Assembly: GCF_003867015.1 (NCBI RefSeq)
Contig: NZ_CP032548.1
Span: forward strand, 1,369,001-1,433,000
DNA length: 64,000 nt
Source of the DNA: Tenacibaculum singaporense
GTDB lineage: Bacteria > Bacteroidota > Bacteroidia > Flavobacteriales > Flavobacteriaceae
Direction of reading: 5' to 3'
Below, one piece after another: positions 45,648-55,005 of this stretch (within the stretch, counting starts at the first letter, position 1; every line of letters begins with the position of its first letter). A model generated the notes under the pieces. The model was given only the letters and a program-made list of their open reading frames with translations. It was not told the origin of the DNA and did no database searches. A program made the translations under genes and the position numbers.

Positions 45648-48600
45648 TTATTCTAAGCTAAACTGCTTGGTTTCTTTAAAAGGAGATAAATCTATTTTCT
45701 CAACTTCTGCCTTATATTCTTTCCAATCTTTATTAAAGAAAGCATTGGTTTTTTCTAAAGCAGGTTTTAATGCTTCTTTAAATTGAATAATTAACTGTTT
45801 TTCTGTAGAAGTTTGTTCGCCAAATCTACTATTCACATATCTACTAGCAGTTCCTAAACGTTGCATAATATTTACTTCTGGATTTCGTGTAATCCCTTGT
45901 CTTTTATCTACCTTTCCTAAATAAACAGCTAAAAGTGTATCTATTTTCTTAATAATATCTTTAGAATTTTTAATTGATTCTTTATAAAGCTTTTTGTCTT
46001 TTTTAGATAGTTTTTGGTTGAAACTATTGGCAATATTTTTACTCTCAACTAACTGTTTTACTGCATCGGCTATAATTTTTTGCTGAGCTTCTAGATCTTT
46101 GGCTGCTGCATATTTTTGATCTATTGCATTCTGAGAAATATGCAGTCTTGGGTCAAACTTTACAGTAATGTTTTGTTCTGATGTTTGGTTACCAAACGAA
46201 GCTTTTATTCTATAGGTTCCAGGTTTTACTCGAACACCTCTAGGTTCTCTTTTTTGTTTCCTGATAGTTCTAGAAGGTCTGGCAACACCTTTTTCACTCA
46301 TAAACCAAACACCTTTATGAATGCCGTTTTCTTCAGGGGTTTTTCTTTTAAGGGTTCTAATAAGTCTGTTACCATCAAAAACTTCAAATTTGATAGAATC
46401 CCATTTTATGGTATTCTCGTCTTCTTTTTTAATAGAATTTTTGCCTTTTACTTCAGGTTTTTTTGTTGATTTTGGTTTATTCACATAAAATTGAACCAAA
46501 GCACCACGACCTCTGTTAGTTCCATTAAACATAGCGTCAGCACCAAATCGGCTACCAGTGGGTTGCTGATAGGCAGCTTGATAGGCTGTTGGCGGAGTGA
46601 ATAATTCAATATTTTTGGTAAGAATGTTTTTGTCTTTAGCTATTGCTCTTAACGGACGAATGTCATCTAACACCCAAGCAGCTCTACCAAAAGTACCAAT
46701 AACTAAATCGTGTTCTCTTGGGTGAATTACTAAATCTTTTACAGGAACAGTAGGGAAGCCTTCCGTCCACTTAGTCCATTTTTTTCCTGCGTTGATAGAA
46801 ATATATAAACCGTCATCAGTTCCTAAGAACATTAAATTTGGCTCAATTGGGTCTTCAATAATACATTGTGTAAAGCTTTTTACATCGCTTTCATCAACAA
46901 TACGTTCCCAAGTTGTTCCGTAATCTTTTGTTCTGTATGCATAAGGTTTATAGTTAAAACGACGATAATCGTTGGCAACTAGTAAAGCTTCTCCTTTATT
47001 TTTGTTAGATGCTTTTATTTGAGTAATCCAACTATTTTTAGGTAAACCTTTCAGGTTTCTGGCAACATTTGTCCAAGTTGTACCTCCATTTTTAGTAATA
47101 TGTACTTGTCCATCATCCGTAGCAACCCATAACATATCTTTTTCTAGGGGAGAAGGTTCAATTACTAAGATAGTACAGTGATTTTCTGCTCCGGTAGCGT
47201 CCATGGTTAACCCACCACTTTCTGATTGTTTGAGTTTGCTTTTATCATTTGTAGTTAAGTCTGGAGAAATTACTTTCCACGTTAAACCTTTATCGGTTGA
47301 TTTGTGTACAAACTGGCTTCCAAAATATAGTGTAGAATTATCAAAAGGATCAATATTAATGGCTGCATTCCAATTGAAGCGTAGTTTCACGTTAGCATCC
47401 GGATGTGTAGGACGAACAGTGTAATTATTACCTGTTTTGTAATCGTAGCGAGATACATAACCTTGTTGACTCATAGACCAACCATAACGCGAGTCGTCTT
47501 TGTCTGGAATAACATCAAAACCGTCACCAAAACTAATCTCTTGCCAATATGAATTTCGTATTCCTTGTGCTTTCCATACATAAGCAGGTCCGCGCCAAGA
47601 GCCATTATCTTGCATACCGCCATACACATTGTAAGGAAACTCATTATCTACATTAATATGATAAAATTGTGCAACAGGCAAATTTCCAATAAAACGCCAA
47701 GTTTTACCTCCATCTTTGGTAACATTCATTCCACCATCGTTTCCATCAATCATGAATTTTCCGTTTTTAGGATGAATCCACCAAGCGTGATGGTCTGGGT
47801 GAATACCATTATCAACACTATAAGCAGGCATGAGTTGCTTAAAGTTCTTTCCTCCATCAATAGAAACATTTACATAGGTGAAAACTGTATATAATTTATG
47901 TTCGTTTTGAGGATCTACATAAATTTCTGAATAGTAAAAAGGGCGATTTCCGATGCCTTTTTTATCATTAATTTTTTTCCAAGAAAAACCACCATCTTCA
48001 CTTTTGTATAAGGCATTCTTTTTTGCTTCTACCAAAGCATAAACAGTGTTTGGGTTAGAAGGAGCGATTGCTACTCCAATTCTCCCCAATTCTCCTTTTG
48101 GAAAGCCTTCTTTTTCGGTAATTTTTTTCCAGTTTTCTCCACCGTCATGGGTAATATATAAACCACTTCCTTCACCTCCAGATTTAAAAAACCAAGGATC
48201 GCGTTTGTGTTCCCACATAGCAGCTATTAGCTTGTTTGGATTGGATGGATCCATAATTAAATCTGCAGCACCGGTTTTATTATTATTGAATAAAATTTGT
48301 TTCCAAGTTTTACCGCCGTCGGTAGTTTTGTATACACCACGTTCTTTATGTTCACCCCAAGGTGATCCAATAGCGCCTACGTAAACAATATCTGGATTGT
48401 TTGGGTGTATAACCACACGGTGTATGTGACGTGTTTTTTCTAATCCCATGGACTTCCATGACTTACCACCATCAAGAGATTTAAAAATTCCATAACCACC
48501 ATTTAAACTATTACGAGGATTTCCTTCACCAGTTCCTGCCCAAATTACACTAGGATTGGATTGTTGTATAGCTAAAGCGCCAATAGAGGCTGTTACTTCT

Positions 48601-48842
48601 TTATCAAAAATAGGCTCCCATTTAATTCCTCCTGAAGTAGACTTCCAAATTCCTCCTGAAGCTGTACCAACGAACATAATATCAGGATTGGATTCAACAA
48701 CATCAATGGCTGTGACACGTCCACTCATTCCACCCGGACCAATGTTTCTCGGTTTCATGTTTTTGACTAAATCCATTGAGAATTCTTGAGAAAAAGTAGC
48801 GCAAGAGAAGGTTATAAATAGTAGATAAAAAAGGTTTTTCAT
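45648..48842 (-). CDS. Large secreted BNR/sortilin-like repeat protein (often annotated glycosyl hydrolase)
   Basis: A 1064-residue protein from the ATG at 48842, with a signal peptide MKNLFYLLFITFSCATFSQ. Residues about 20-740 are beta-propeller repeats with many Asp-box motifs (SLDGGKSW, TTDGGKTW, THDGGENW, SEDGGFSW, TKDGGKTW, TKNGGTTW), the pattern of VPS10/sortilin-like and BNR proteins. The C-terminal 300 residues hold an Ig-like stretch (RGVRVKPGTYRIKASFGNQT) and helices. No glycosidase active site is recognisable, so a hydrolase name is doubtful; the fold more likely binds protein or glycan. No T9SS C-terminal domain is seen. An ATG at 48899 lies before the promoter palindrome and is not favoured. 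Confidence 0.85.
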   Translation of the reverse strand: MKNLFYLLFITFSCATFSQEFSMDLVKNMKPRNIGPGGMSGRVTAIDVVESNPDIMFVGTASGGIWKSTSGGIKWEPIFDKEVTASIGALAIQQSNPSVIWAGTGEGNPRNSLNGGYGIFKSLDGGKSWKSMGLEKTRHIHRVVIHPNNPDIVYVGAIGSPWGEHKERGVYKTTDGGKTWKQILFNNNKTGAADLIMDPSNPNKLIAAMWEHKRDPWFFKSGGEGSGLYITHDGGENWKKITEKEGFPKGELGRIGVAIAPSNPNTVYALVEAKKNALYKSEDGGFSWKKINDKKGIGNRPFYYSEIYVDPQNEHKLYTVFTYVNVSIDGGKNFKQLMPAYSVDNGIHPDHHAWWIHPKNGKFMIDGNDGGMNVTKDGGKTWRFIGNLPVAQFYHINVDNEFPYNVYGGMQDNGSWRGPAYVWKAQGIRNSYWQEISFGDGFDVIPDKDDSRYGWSMSQQGYVSRYDYKTGNNYTVRPTHPDANVKLRFNWNAAINIDPFDNSTLYFGSQFVHKSTDKGLTWKVISPDLTTNDKSKLKQSESGGLTMDATGAENHCTILVIEPSPLEKDMLWVATDDGQVHITKNGGTTWTNVARNLKGLPKNSWITQIKASNKNKGEALLVANDYRRFNYKPYAYRTKDYGTTWERIVDESDVKSFTQCIIEDPIEPNLMFLGTDDGLYISINAGKKWTKWTEGFPTVPVKDLVIHPREHDLVIGTFGRAAWVLDDIRPLRAIAKDKNILTKNIELFTPPTAYQAAYQQPTGSRFGADAMFNGTNRGRGALVQFYVNKPKSTKKPEVKGKNSIKKEDENTIKWDSIKFEVFDGNRLIRTLKRKTPEENGIHKGVWFMSEKGVARPSRTIRKQKREPRGVRVKPGTYRIKASFGNQTSEQNITVKFDPRLHISQNAIDQKYAAAKDLEAQQKIIADAVKQLVESKNIANSFNQKLSKKDKKLYKESIKNSKDIIKKIDTLLAVYLGKVDKRQGITRNPEVNIMQRLGTASRYVNSRFGEQTSTEKQLIIQFKEALKPALEKTNAFFNKDWKEYKAEVEKIDLSPFKETKQFSLE

Positions 48843-48867
48843 AAGAGTTAGTTGCTTGTAATTTAAG

Positions 48868-48884
48868 TTTGTACAATGTACAAA
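48868..48884 (-). promoter_or_regulatory. Perfect palindrome upstream of the BNR protein gene
   Basis: TTTGTACA-A-TGTACAAA is a 17-base perfect palindrome 26 bases upstream of the ATG at 48842. On the minus strand it contains a TACATTG resembling a -7 element, so a protein bound here would block the promoter. Candidate operator; the regulator is unknown. Confidence 0.4.
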
Positions 48885-48890
48885 ATAGAA

Positions 48891-48921
48891 AACGTCCAAT
48901 AAAATTGGACGTTTTTTTTAA
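48891..48921. terminator. Terminator after the ribbon-helix-helix gene
   Basis: AACGTCCAAT (48891-48900) pairs with ATTGGACGTT (48904-48913). On the minus strand it lies just after the ribbon-helix-helix gene; the longer T run is on the plus strand. Confidence 0.7.
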
Positions 48922-48938
48922 CAAGTTCTTAAGATTTG

Positions 48939-49106
48939 TTATTCTTCTTCTTTCTTTTTAGGTTCTCTTTTGGCTTCTTTAAGTGCTTGCATAAGCATCC
49001 ATTCAATCTGTCCATTGGTAGATCGAAACTCATCGGAAGCCCATTTTTCAATGGCTTTTAACATTTCTTCATTAATGCGGAGTGCAAAAGCTTTCTTTTT
49101 TGCCAT
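48939..49106 (-). CDS. Small ribbon-helix-helix (Arc-like) DNA-binding protein
   Basis: A 55-residue protein. KKKAFALRINEEMLKAIEKW, then FRSTNGQIEWMLMQALKEA, is the beta strand plus two helices of the Arc/MetJ ribbon-helix-helix fold; the tail is lysine/glutamate-rich. It probably binds DNA as a dimer. It follows the SPFH gene by 161 bases on the same strand, a pairing I have seen in other Bacteroidetes, but its target is unknown. It could also be an antitoxin-type protein, though no toxin gene is adjacent. Confidence 0.75.
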   Translation of the reverse strand: MAKKKAFALRINEEMLKAIEKWASDEFRSTNGQIEWMLMQALKEAKREPKKKEEE

Positions 49107-49267
49107 GTTGTGTTTTATAATAGTGTTTTTTTGAAACGCAAAAAATGGTTACAAAAATACAATTTCAAAATTCTTTTAGTTTATAGTAAAGAGATCATAA
49201 AAATTAAGATATATACTATAATGGTGGTTATTATTTGTGTCACGTTAATTGATTTTGTGTTGATAAT

Positions 49268-50128
49268 TTAATGATTTAAAGTTCCTGTATTTACTACTGG
49301 AGAAGCTTCTTTATCTCCACATAAAATAACTAATAAGTTACTAACCATCGCAGCTTTACGTTCTTCGTCTAACTCCACAATTTCTTTTTTGTTTAGTTCT
49401 TCTAAAGCCATGTCAACCATATCAACAGCACCTTGTACAATTTTATGACGAGCAGCAACGATGGCTGTAGCTTGTTGACGTTTTAACATAGCGCTTGCAA
49501 TTTCTTGTGCATAGGCTAAATAACCAATTCGTGCTTCTAAAACTTCAATACCTGCAATAGCTAATCGTTCTTCTAATTCTTTTTCCAAAGCTTCACTGAC
49601 TTCGTTTACACTAGATCGTAGTGTAATATCTTCTTCGTGTCCCTCATCTGCGAAATTGTCGTATGGGTACATACTAGCTAGTTTTCGTACAGCAGCATCT
49701 GTTTGTACACGAACAAAATTCTCATAATTATCAACATCAAAAGCAGCCTTATAGGTTTCGGTAACTCTCCAAACTAAAATAGTACTTATCATCACCGGGT
49801 TTCCTAGTTTATCATTGACCTTTAAACGCTCACTATCAAAATTACTAGCTCTTAACGAAACGGTTTTCTTTTTATATAATGGATTAGCCCAGTATAAACC
49901 ATTTTGCTTCACAGTACCTACATATTTACCGAAGAATAATAGAACTTTTGAAGAATTAGGATTTACTAAAATAAAGCCCAATGCTAAAATAAATGCTATT
50001 ACAGACATTAATATAAATATTGGATTTTCGGTTTTAACGGCTAATGCGATTCCGCCAATAAAAAGAATAAGTACAATAAAAAACATTAGGTACCCATTTG
50101 CTGGTTTGATAATTTTTTCTGCTTTCAT
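49268..50128 (-). CDS. SPFH domain (stomatin/prohibitin-like) membrane protein
   Basis: A 286-residue protein with two N-terminal hydrophobic segments (about 13-31 and 36-54) and an SPFH/band 7 domain (residues 60-200): PNSSKVLLFFGKYVGTVKQN, LGNPVMISTILVWRVTETYK, then ELEERLAIAGIEVLEARIGY and the coiled region AQEIASAMLKRQQATAIVAAR. SPFH proteins form rings at membranes and are linked with protease control and microdomains. A minus-strand TATCTTTA (50165-50172) is a plausible -7 element. The following Arc-like gene may be in the same unit. Confidence 0.88.
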   Translation of the reverse strand: MKAEKIIKPANGYLMFFIVLILFIGGIALAVKTENPIFILMSVIAFILALGFILVNPNSSKVLLFFGKYVGTVKQNGLYWANPLYKKKTVSLRASNFDSERLKVNDKLGNPVMISTILVWRVTETYKAAFDVDNYENFVRVQTDAAVRKLASMYPYDNFADEGHEEDITLRSSVNEVSEALEKELEERLAIAGIEVLEARIGYLAYAQEIASAMLKRQQATAIVAARHKIVQGAVDMVDMALEELNKKEIVELDEERKAAMVSNLLVILCGDKEASPVVNTGTLNH

Positions 50129-50164
50129 GTTTGTTTTAATTAAAATGATATTAAAATGATATTA

Positions 50165-50172
50165 TAAAGATA
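50165..50172 (-). promoter_or_regulatory. -7 promoter element of the SPFH gene
   Basis: Minus-strand TATCTTTA, one base off TAnnTTTG, about 37 bases upstream of the ATG. Two copies of TTAAAATGATA in tandem (about 50141-50162) lie between it and the gene, in the leader. Confidence 0.4.
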
Positions 50173-50250
50173 TAGATTAAATTTTGTTAAATCCAAATTT
50201 TTGATGATTATATTTTATAATTTAGCTTCCGATTATAATTTAAACCATTC

Positions 50251-51039
50251 ATGAAGACAAAATTTTTAATAGTATTAGTTGCATTGTTAGTGAGTATTTC
50301 ATCAATTGCTAATAACGAAGATGTTTGGGGACCAACAGGTCACAGAGCTACTGGAAAAATTGCAGAAAAACATTTGACTAAGAAAGCTAGAAAGAAAATT
50401 GAAAAATTACTACAAGGTGAGAGCTTAGCATTTGTATCTACTTATGCAGATGAAATAAAATCTGATAGAAAGAAATATGGAAAGTTTTATACTTGGCATT
50501 ATGTAAATATGCCATTAGACGCTCGTTATGAAGATACCGAAAAAAATCCGAAAGGAGATATGATTACTGGTATAGAGCAATGTGTAAAAGTGTTAAAGGA
50601 TGAAAATAGTTCAATTGAAGACAAACGTTTTTACTTAAAAATGTTAGTCCATTTAGTGGGAGATTTACATCAACCGATGCATGTTGGGCAAAAAGAAGAT
50701 TTAGGAGGTAATAAAATTCAGGTTCAGTGGCATGGAAAAGGCTCTAATTTACACAGAGTTTGGGATGAAGATTTAATTAATAAATGGGACATGAGTTATG
50801 TTGAATTAGCTGATAATGCAAGAGATTTATCTAAAGAACAAATCAAAGTAATTCAAAAAGGAACTGTTGTAGATTGGCTACATGATACACATAAGATTAC
50901 TAAAGAAGTATACAAATCTGCTGAAGTAGGAGAGAACTTACGTTACCGTTATTCGTATGTATACTTTCCTGTAGTGAGAGAACAGTTACAAAAAGGAGGT
51001 TTACGTTTAGCTAAATTACTGAATGAAATTTTTTGTTAG
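50251..51039 (+). CDS. S1/P1 nuclease family protein
   Basis: A 262-residue secreted phospholipase C/P1-nuclease-fold enzyme. Signal peptide to about residue 20; W26 and H31 (WGPTGHRATGKIAE), D67-like ADEIKSD, HYVN, the metal helix HLVGDLHQPMHVG, GGNKIQV and NLHRVWDEDLI supply the three-zinc site residues of the family. P1-type enzymes cut single-stranded DNA and RNA and remove 3' phosphates. In known enzymes the zinc-binding Trp is the mature N-terminus; here NNEDV precedes it after the predicted cleavage site, so processing may extend further. Monocistronic, with a strong terminator. Confidence 0.9.
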   Translation: MKTKFLIVLVALLVSISSIANNEDVWGPTGHRATGKIAEKHLTKKARKKIEKLLQGESLAFVSTYADEIKSDRKKYGKFYTWHYVNMPLDARYEDTEKNPKGDMITGIEQCVKVLKDENSSIEDKRFYLKMLVHLVGDLHQPMHVGQKEDLGGNKIQVQWHGKGSNLHRVWDEDLINKWDMSYVELADNARDLSKEQIKVIQKGTVVDWLHDTHKITKEVYKSAEVGENLRYRYSYVYFPVVREQLQKGGLRLAKLLNEIFC

Positions 51040-51064
51040 TACAACAAAATACAGTGATAAAATA

Positions 51065-51097
51065 AAGAGCTCGGAAATATATTTTCCGAGCTCTTTT
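51065..51097 (+). terminator. Intrinsic terminator after the S1/P1 nuclease gene
   Basis: AAGAGCTCGGAAA pairs with TTTCCGAGCTCTT, followed by TT and a T-rich tail. Confidence 0.9.
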
Positions 51098-51168
51098 CTT
51101 GTTAATATTTAGTTAATTCTATCTTTTTAATACGATAAACAGTTAATTTTGAGAGAAATCGTTTTAAA

Positions 51169-51681
51169 ATGCATAGAAGTAAATTCTTACTCATACTCAT
51201 AATAACCGCTTTTTTTAGTGGAACAACAGCCAAAGCTCAGGTAAAGGGCACATCTAAAAAAGTTAAAATTACTACGTTAAATTACGAAGAGTTAAAACCA
51301 TTTTTACATAAAAGCAATGATAAAACGTATGTAGTTAATTTTTGGGCTACATGGTGTATGCCTTGTGTAAAAGAGTTACCTGCTTTTGAAAAACTTCATA
51401 AGAAATATAAAGATAAAAATGTTGAAGTTGTTTTGGTAAGTTTAGATTTTTCTAAGCAAATAGAAACGAATTTGATACCATTTATCAAAAAGAAAAAACT
51501 ACAATCTAAAATACTACATTTTGAAGATTCAAATGAGCAGTTTTGGATTAGAGATATTGCAAAAAGCTGGTCAGGTTCAATACCAGCAACCCTAATTTAC
51601 AATAGGCAAAAGAGAAAATTTTACGAACGAACTTTTAGCTATGTAGAGTTACAAAACGAATTACAAACCTTTTTAAACTAA
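51169..51681 (+). CDS. TlpA-like thioredoxin-fold protein
   Basis: A 170-residue exported protein: signal peptide MHRSKFLLILIITAFFSGTT ending near AKAQ, then a TlpA/ResA-type thioredoxin fold with VVNFWATWCMPCVKELPAFE, i.e. a WCMPC active site near residue 64, and a cis-Pro region SGSIPATLIY near 143. It probably reduces disulfides in the periplasm. Six bases separate it from the next thioredoxin-fold gene, so they are co-transcribed. Confidence 0.88.
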   Translation: MHRSKFLLILIITAFFSGTTAKAQVKGTSKKVKITTLNYEELKPFLHKSNDKTYVVNFWATWCMPCVKELPAFEKLHKKYKDKNVEVVLVSLDFSKQIETNLIPFIKKKKLQSKILHFEDSNEQFWIRDIAKSWSGSIPATLIYNRQKRKFYERTFSYVELQNELQTFLN

Positions 51682-51687
51682 ATAATT

Positions 51688-52308
51688 ATGAAGACAATTA
51701 AAATAATATTGATGTTATTGGTGGTGGCATCTGTTTCAGCATTTACTAGTGATAACTCTAGAGGTTATAAAGTAGGAGATGAAGCTTCTGATTTTACATT
51801 AAAAAATATAGATGATAAAATGGTTTCTTTGGCAGATTATAAAGACGCAAAAGGATTTATTGTTGTGTTTACATGTAATATGTGTCCGTATTCTGTAGCT
51901 AATGAAGATAGGTTAATAGCTTTAGATAAAAAGTATAAACAAAAAGGATTTCCTGTAATAGCCATTAATCCGAATGACCCAGAGGTATCGAAAGGAGATA
52001 GTTTTGAAGCAATGAAAGTACGAGCTAAAGAAAAAGGGTTTACATTTCCTTATTTGTTTGATGAAGGACAGAAGGTGTACCCTAAATATGGAGCAACAAG
52101 AACACCACATGTATATATTTTAAATAAAGAAAATAATAAATTAATTGTAGAATATATTGGCGCTATTGACGATAGTTCTCGTGATGAAAGCAATGTGAAA
52201 GAACGTTTTGTTGAAAATGCTGTAGATGCTTTGTTAAAAGGGGAAAAACCAACAAAAACAGATACAAGGGCTATAGGTTGTTCTATTAAAGATAAAAGAA
52301 ACAGATAA
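51688..52308 (+). CDS. Redoxin/AhpC-TSA family exported protein
   Basis: A 206-residue protein with a short signal (MKTIKIILMLLVVASVSAFT) and a peroxiredoxin-like fold: VGDEASDFTLKNIDDKMVSL, then VVFTCNMCPYSVANEDRL with a CNMC pair near residue 57, and cis-Pro in TRTPHVYILN. The CxxC lies where thiol-disulfide redoxins have it. Partner of the TlpA-like protein just upstream. The C-terminus contains a further Cys (AIGCSIKDK). Confidence 0.85.
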   Translation: MKTIKIILMLLVVASVSAFTSDNSRGYKVGDEASDFTLKNIDDKMVSLADYKDAKGFIVVFTCNMCPYSVANEDRLIALDKKYKQKGFPVIAINPNDPEVSKGDSFEAMKVRAKEKGFTFPYLFDEGQKVYPKYGATRTPHVYILNKENNKLIVEYIGAIDDSSRDESNVKERFVENAVDALLKGEKPTKTDTRAIGCSIKDKRNR

Positions 52309-52335
52309 TTAACAGTTAAATATTTTAAAACTAAT

Positions 52336-52362
52336 AAATCCCGCGGTTTATGCGGGATTTTG
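52336..52362 (+). terminator. Intrinsic terminator after the redoxin gene
   Basis: AAATCCCGC pairs with GCGGGATTT around GGTTTAT, followed by T. Confidence 0.85.
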
Positions 52363-52423
52363 TCTATTAGTGCTATTAATTACCTAATTTTATAACGAAT
52401 CGTAAAATGAAACCAAGAAAATA

Positions 52424-54922
52424 ATGAAGAAATTTTTACTATCACTACTATTTATCAGTGCTACATTAACAGCTCAAACTGTCGATTTGAGTTATTATTT
52501 ACCAAAAAATGTTTCTTATAACCAAAACATTCCTACTCCAAAATCAGTTTTAGGACATGAAGTAGGAGAGTGGCATGTTACACATGATAAGTTGGTAGAG
52601 TATATGAAGGCACTAGCCAAAGCTTCTGATAGAGTGGTGCTTGAAAATAGAGGAACAACTTATGAAGGAAGACCTTTAGTGTTGCTAACAATTACTTCCT
52701 CTAAAAATCATCAAAATTTAGAAGCAATACGAGAAAATCATATAAAAGCAACGAACAATGCTTCAGTTGATGTTTCTAAGAGTCCAATTGTGGTGTATCA
52801 AGGTTTTTCTATTCATGGAAACGAAGCAAGTGGCTCAAATGCAGCGTTGGCAGCAGCCTATTATTTAGCAGCAGCAGAAGGACAAAAAATAGAGGAACTA
52901 CTAAATAATTCAGTTATTCTTTTTGATCCAGCAATGAATCCTGACGGCTTACAACGTTTTGCTTATTGGACTAATACTAACAAGGCAAATAATATCAACC
53001 CTGATCCGAATGATAGAGAATATCACGAAATTTGGCCCGGAGGAAGAACAAATCACTATTGGTTTGATATGAATCGTGATTGGTTACCTGTGCAGTTACC
53101 AGAGAGTAGAGCGAGAATTCAAACTTTCCATAAATGGTTACCTAATATCTTAACCGATCATCATGAGATGGGAACGAATTCAACCTTCTTTTTTCAACCA
53201 GGAATTCCTAGTAGAACCAATCCGTTAACTCCAAAAATGAATCAGGAGTTAACAAAAGAAATAGCTACCTATCATGCTAAAGCATTTGATAAAATTGGTT
53301 CAACGTATTATTCAGAGGAGAGTTTTGATGATTTTTACTACGGAAAAGGATCAACTTTCCCAGATATTAATGGAGGTATCGGAATTTTGTTTGAACAAGG
53401 AAGCTCTCGTGGGCATGCGCAAGAAAGTGAAAACGGAATATTAACGTTTCCGTTTACAATTCGTAACCAGTTTACAGCAGCGTTATCAACGTTAGAGGCT
53501 GCTAAAAACATGCGAACTAAAATCTTACAGTATCAACAAGATTTTTATAAAAATTCAAGAAGCTCAGAAACAAACAAAGCGATAGTATTTGGTGATGAAA
53601 AAGACGCAACTAAAACAAATCACTTAGCTGAGGTTTTACAACGTCATCAAATAAAACTCCATGAGTTAAAAGAAGATTTTACATCGAATGGAAAACGCTT
53701 CAAAAAAGGGTATAGCTATGTCGTGCCTATGAACCAAAAAAATCATCGATTGGTAAAAGCAATGTTTGATGTACGAACTACATTTAAAGACAGTTTGTTT
53801 TATGACGTATCTGCTTGGACTTTTAATTATGCTTTTGGAGTTGATTTTGCAGATGATATATCATTGTCGAAAGCAGGAGTTGAGGTTACTAAATTGCAAC
53901 CAAAACAAGGAACAATTCAACAAAAAAGTAGTGTGGGATATTTATTTCCTTGGAATGAATATAACACTCCTAAAGCTTTAAATGCGATTTTAGAAAAAGG
54001 ATTACGAGCGAAAGTAGCGATGAAAAAGTTTGTAAACGACGGCAATTCATATGACTATGGAACTATTTTTATTCCAGCTCAAAATCAAGAGTTAAACGGA
54101 AATGAGTTGTTCGATTTCTTGGGAAAAGTAGCAAATGAAAACCATATTGAAATTAAAGGAGCATCTACAGGGTTAAATGAAGGAATTGATTTAGGAAGTA
54201 GAAACTTTGAGGCTGTAAAAAGGCAAAAAGTAGCGATGTTGGTAGGAAATGGAGTAACAAGTTACGATGCAGGAGAAATTTGGCATTTGTTAGACCAACG
54301 CTACGATATGAAGCTAACAAAGTTAGATACACAGTACGCTACAAGAGTAAATCTTGATAAATATACAACGATTATTGTTCCAAATAGTCGCTCTATTGAT
54401 AAGAATTTAGTAGAGAAATTAAAAGTATGGGTGCGTAATGGAGGAGTGTTAATTGGATATAGAAATGCAGTAAATTGGTTATCTAGCAGAGGATTTGTTA
54501 ATGCAAAGTTTAATAAAACTAAAATAGATTCTATAAAGAATGTGTCATTTGAAAACCGTTCGTTACAATCGGGAGCGCAAGTGATTGGAGGAGCAATTTT
54601 TGAAGCAAAGATTGACCGTTCACATCCAATCAATTTTGGATATAAGAATGATAAAATAGCATTATTTAGAAATACAAAACAGTTTATTCAACCTGATGCA
54701 AAGAGTTATAACAACCCAATTCAGTACACCAAGAATCCGTTATTGAGTGGTTATATTTCAAAAGAGAACTTAAAAGAGTTGAAAAACACCGTTCCGTTTA
54801 AAGTTCAACGATTAGGGAGTGGTAGAGTAATCGTTTTTACGGATAATACTAACTTTAGAGGTTTTTGGTTTGGAACCAATAAACTATTGATGAATGCCAT
54901 TTTCTTTGGAAAGTTGATGTAG
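52424..54922 (+). CDS. M14 family zinc carboxypeptidase
   Basis: An 832-residue exported metallopeptidase with signal MKKFLLSLLFISATLTAQ. The peptidase part (about 45-370) has the zinc motif HxxE in GFSIHGNEASGSNA, the substrate-binding NPDGLQRF and HYWFDMNRDWLP, and the third ligand region LTDHHEMGTN. The remaining 450 residues contain a class I glutamine-amidotransferase-like fold (KVAMLVGNGVTSYDAGEIWH, WVRNGGVLIGYRNAVNWLSS), a combination known in Bacteroidetes M14 proteins. No T9SS C-terminal domain or lipobox is seen. Single gene, followed directly by the accessory patch at 54.9-56.8 kb. Confidence 0.92.
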   Translation: MKKFLLSLLFISATLTAQTVDLSYYLPKNVSYNQNIPTPKSVLGHEVGEWHVTHDKLVEYMKALAKASDRVVLENRGTTYEGRPLVLLTITSSKNHQNLEAIRENHIKATNNASVDVSKSPIVVYQGFSIHGNEASGSNAALAAAYYLAAAEGQKIEELLNNSVILFDPAMNPDGLQRFAYWTNTNKANNINPDPNDREYHEIWPGGRTNHYWFDMNRDWLPVQLPESRARIQTFHKWLPNILTDHHEMGTNSTFFFQPGIPSRTNPLTPKMNQELTKEIATYHAKAFDKIGSTYYSEESFDDFYYGKGSTFPDINGGIGILFEQGSSRGHAQESENGILTFPFTIRNQFTAALSTLEAAKNMRTKILQYQQDFYKNSRSSETNKAIVFGDEKDATKTNHLAEVLQRHQIKLHELKEDFTSNGKRFKKGYSYVVPMNQKNHRLVKAMFDVRTTFKDSLFYDVSAWTFNYAFGVDFADDISLSKAGVEVTKLQPKQGTIQQKSSVGYLFPWNEYNTPKALNAILEKGLRAKVAMKKFVNDGNSYDYGTIFIPAQNQELNGNELFDFLGKVANENHIEIKGASTGLNEGIDLGSRNFEAVKRQKVAMLVGNGVTSYDAGEIWHLLDQRYDMKLTKLDTQYATRVNLDKYTTIIVPNSRSIDKNLVEKLKVWVRNGGVLIGYRNAVNWLSSRGFVNAKFNKTKIDSIKNVSFENRSLQSGAQVIGGAIFEAKIDRSHPINFGYKNDKIALFRNTKQFIQPDAKSYNNPIQYTKNPLLSGYISKENLKELKNTVPFKVQRLGSGRVIVFTDNTNFRGFWFGTNKLLMNAIFFGKLM

Positions 54923-54933
54923 TCGAAGATTTT

Positions 54934-55002
54934 ATGATTTATGATGTTGATTATTCTCAAGAGAATTCGTTTACCAAAGTAATTATTGAATTATTAGAAT
55001 AA
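54934..55002 (+). pseudogene. Very short ORF, possible gene fragment
   Basis: A 22-codon frame (MIYDVDYSQENSFTKVIIEL, two residues more, stop) lies between the carboxypeptidase gene and the next ORF. It reads like the tail of a longer protein rather than a gene of its own. There is no homology I can name. It marks the left edge of an accessory patch of broken ORFs. Confidence 0.2.
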
Positions 55003-55005
55003 GAT

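Noticed and set aside
47203..48789. Several plus-strand frames of 70-112 codons inside the BNR protein gene
   Set aside because: They lie antisense to the repeat region of a long real gene and show no recognisable domain; long antisense frames here follow from the repeated codon pattern.
45648..48842. Glycosyl hydrolase function for the BNR-repeat protein
   Set aside because: Only Asp-box propeller repeats are visible; no sialidase arginine triad or other glycosidase catalytic motif could be identified.
50141..50162. Tandem TTAAAATGATA repeat as a regulatory direct repeat
   Set aside because: Only two AT-rich copies in the leader of the SPFH gene; chance repetition in AT-rich sequence is likely.
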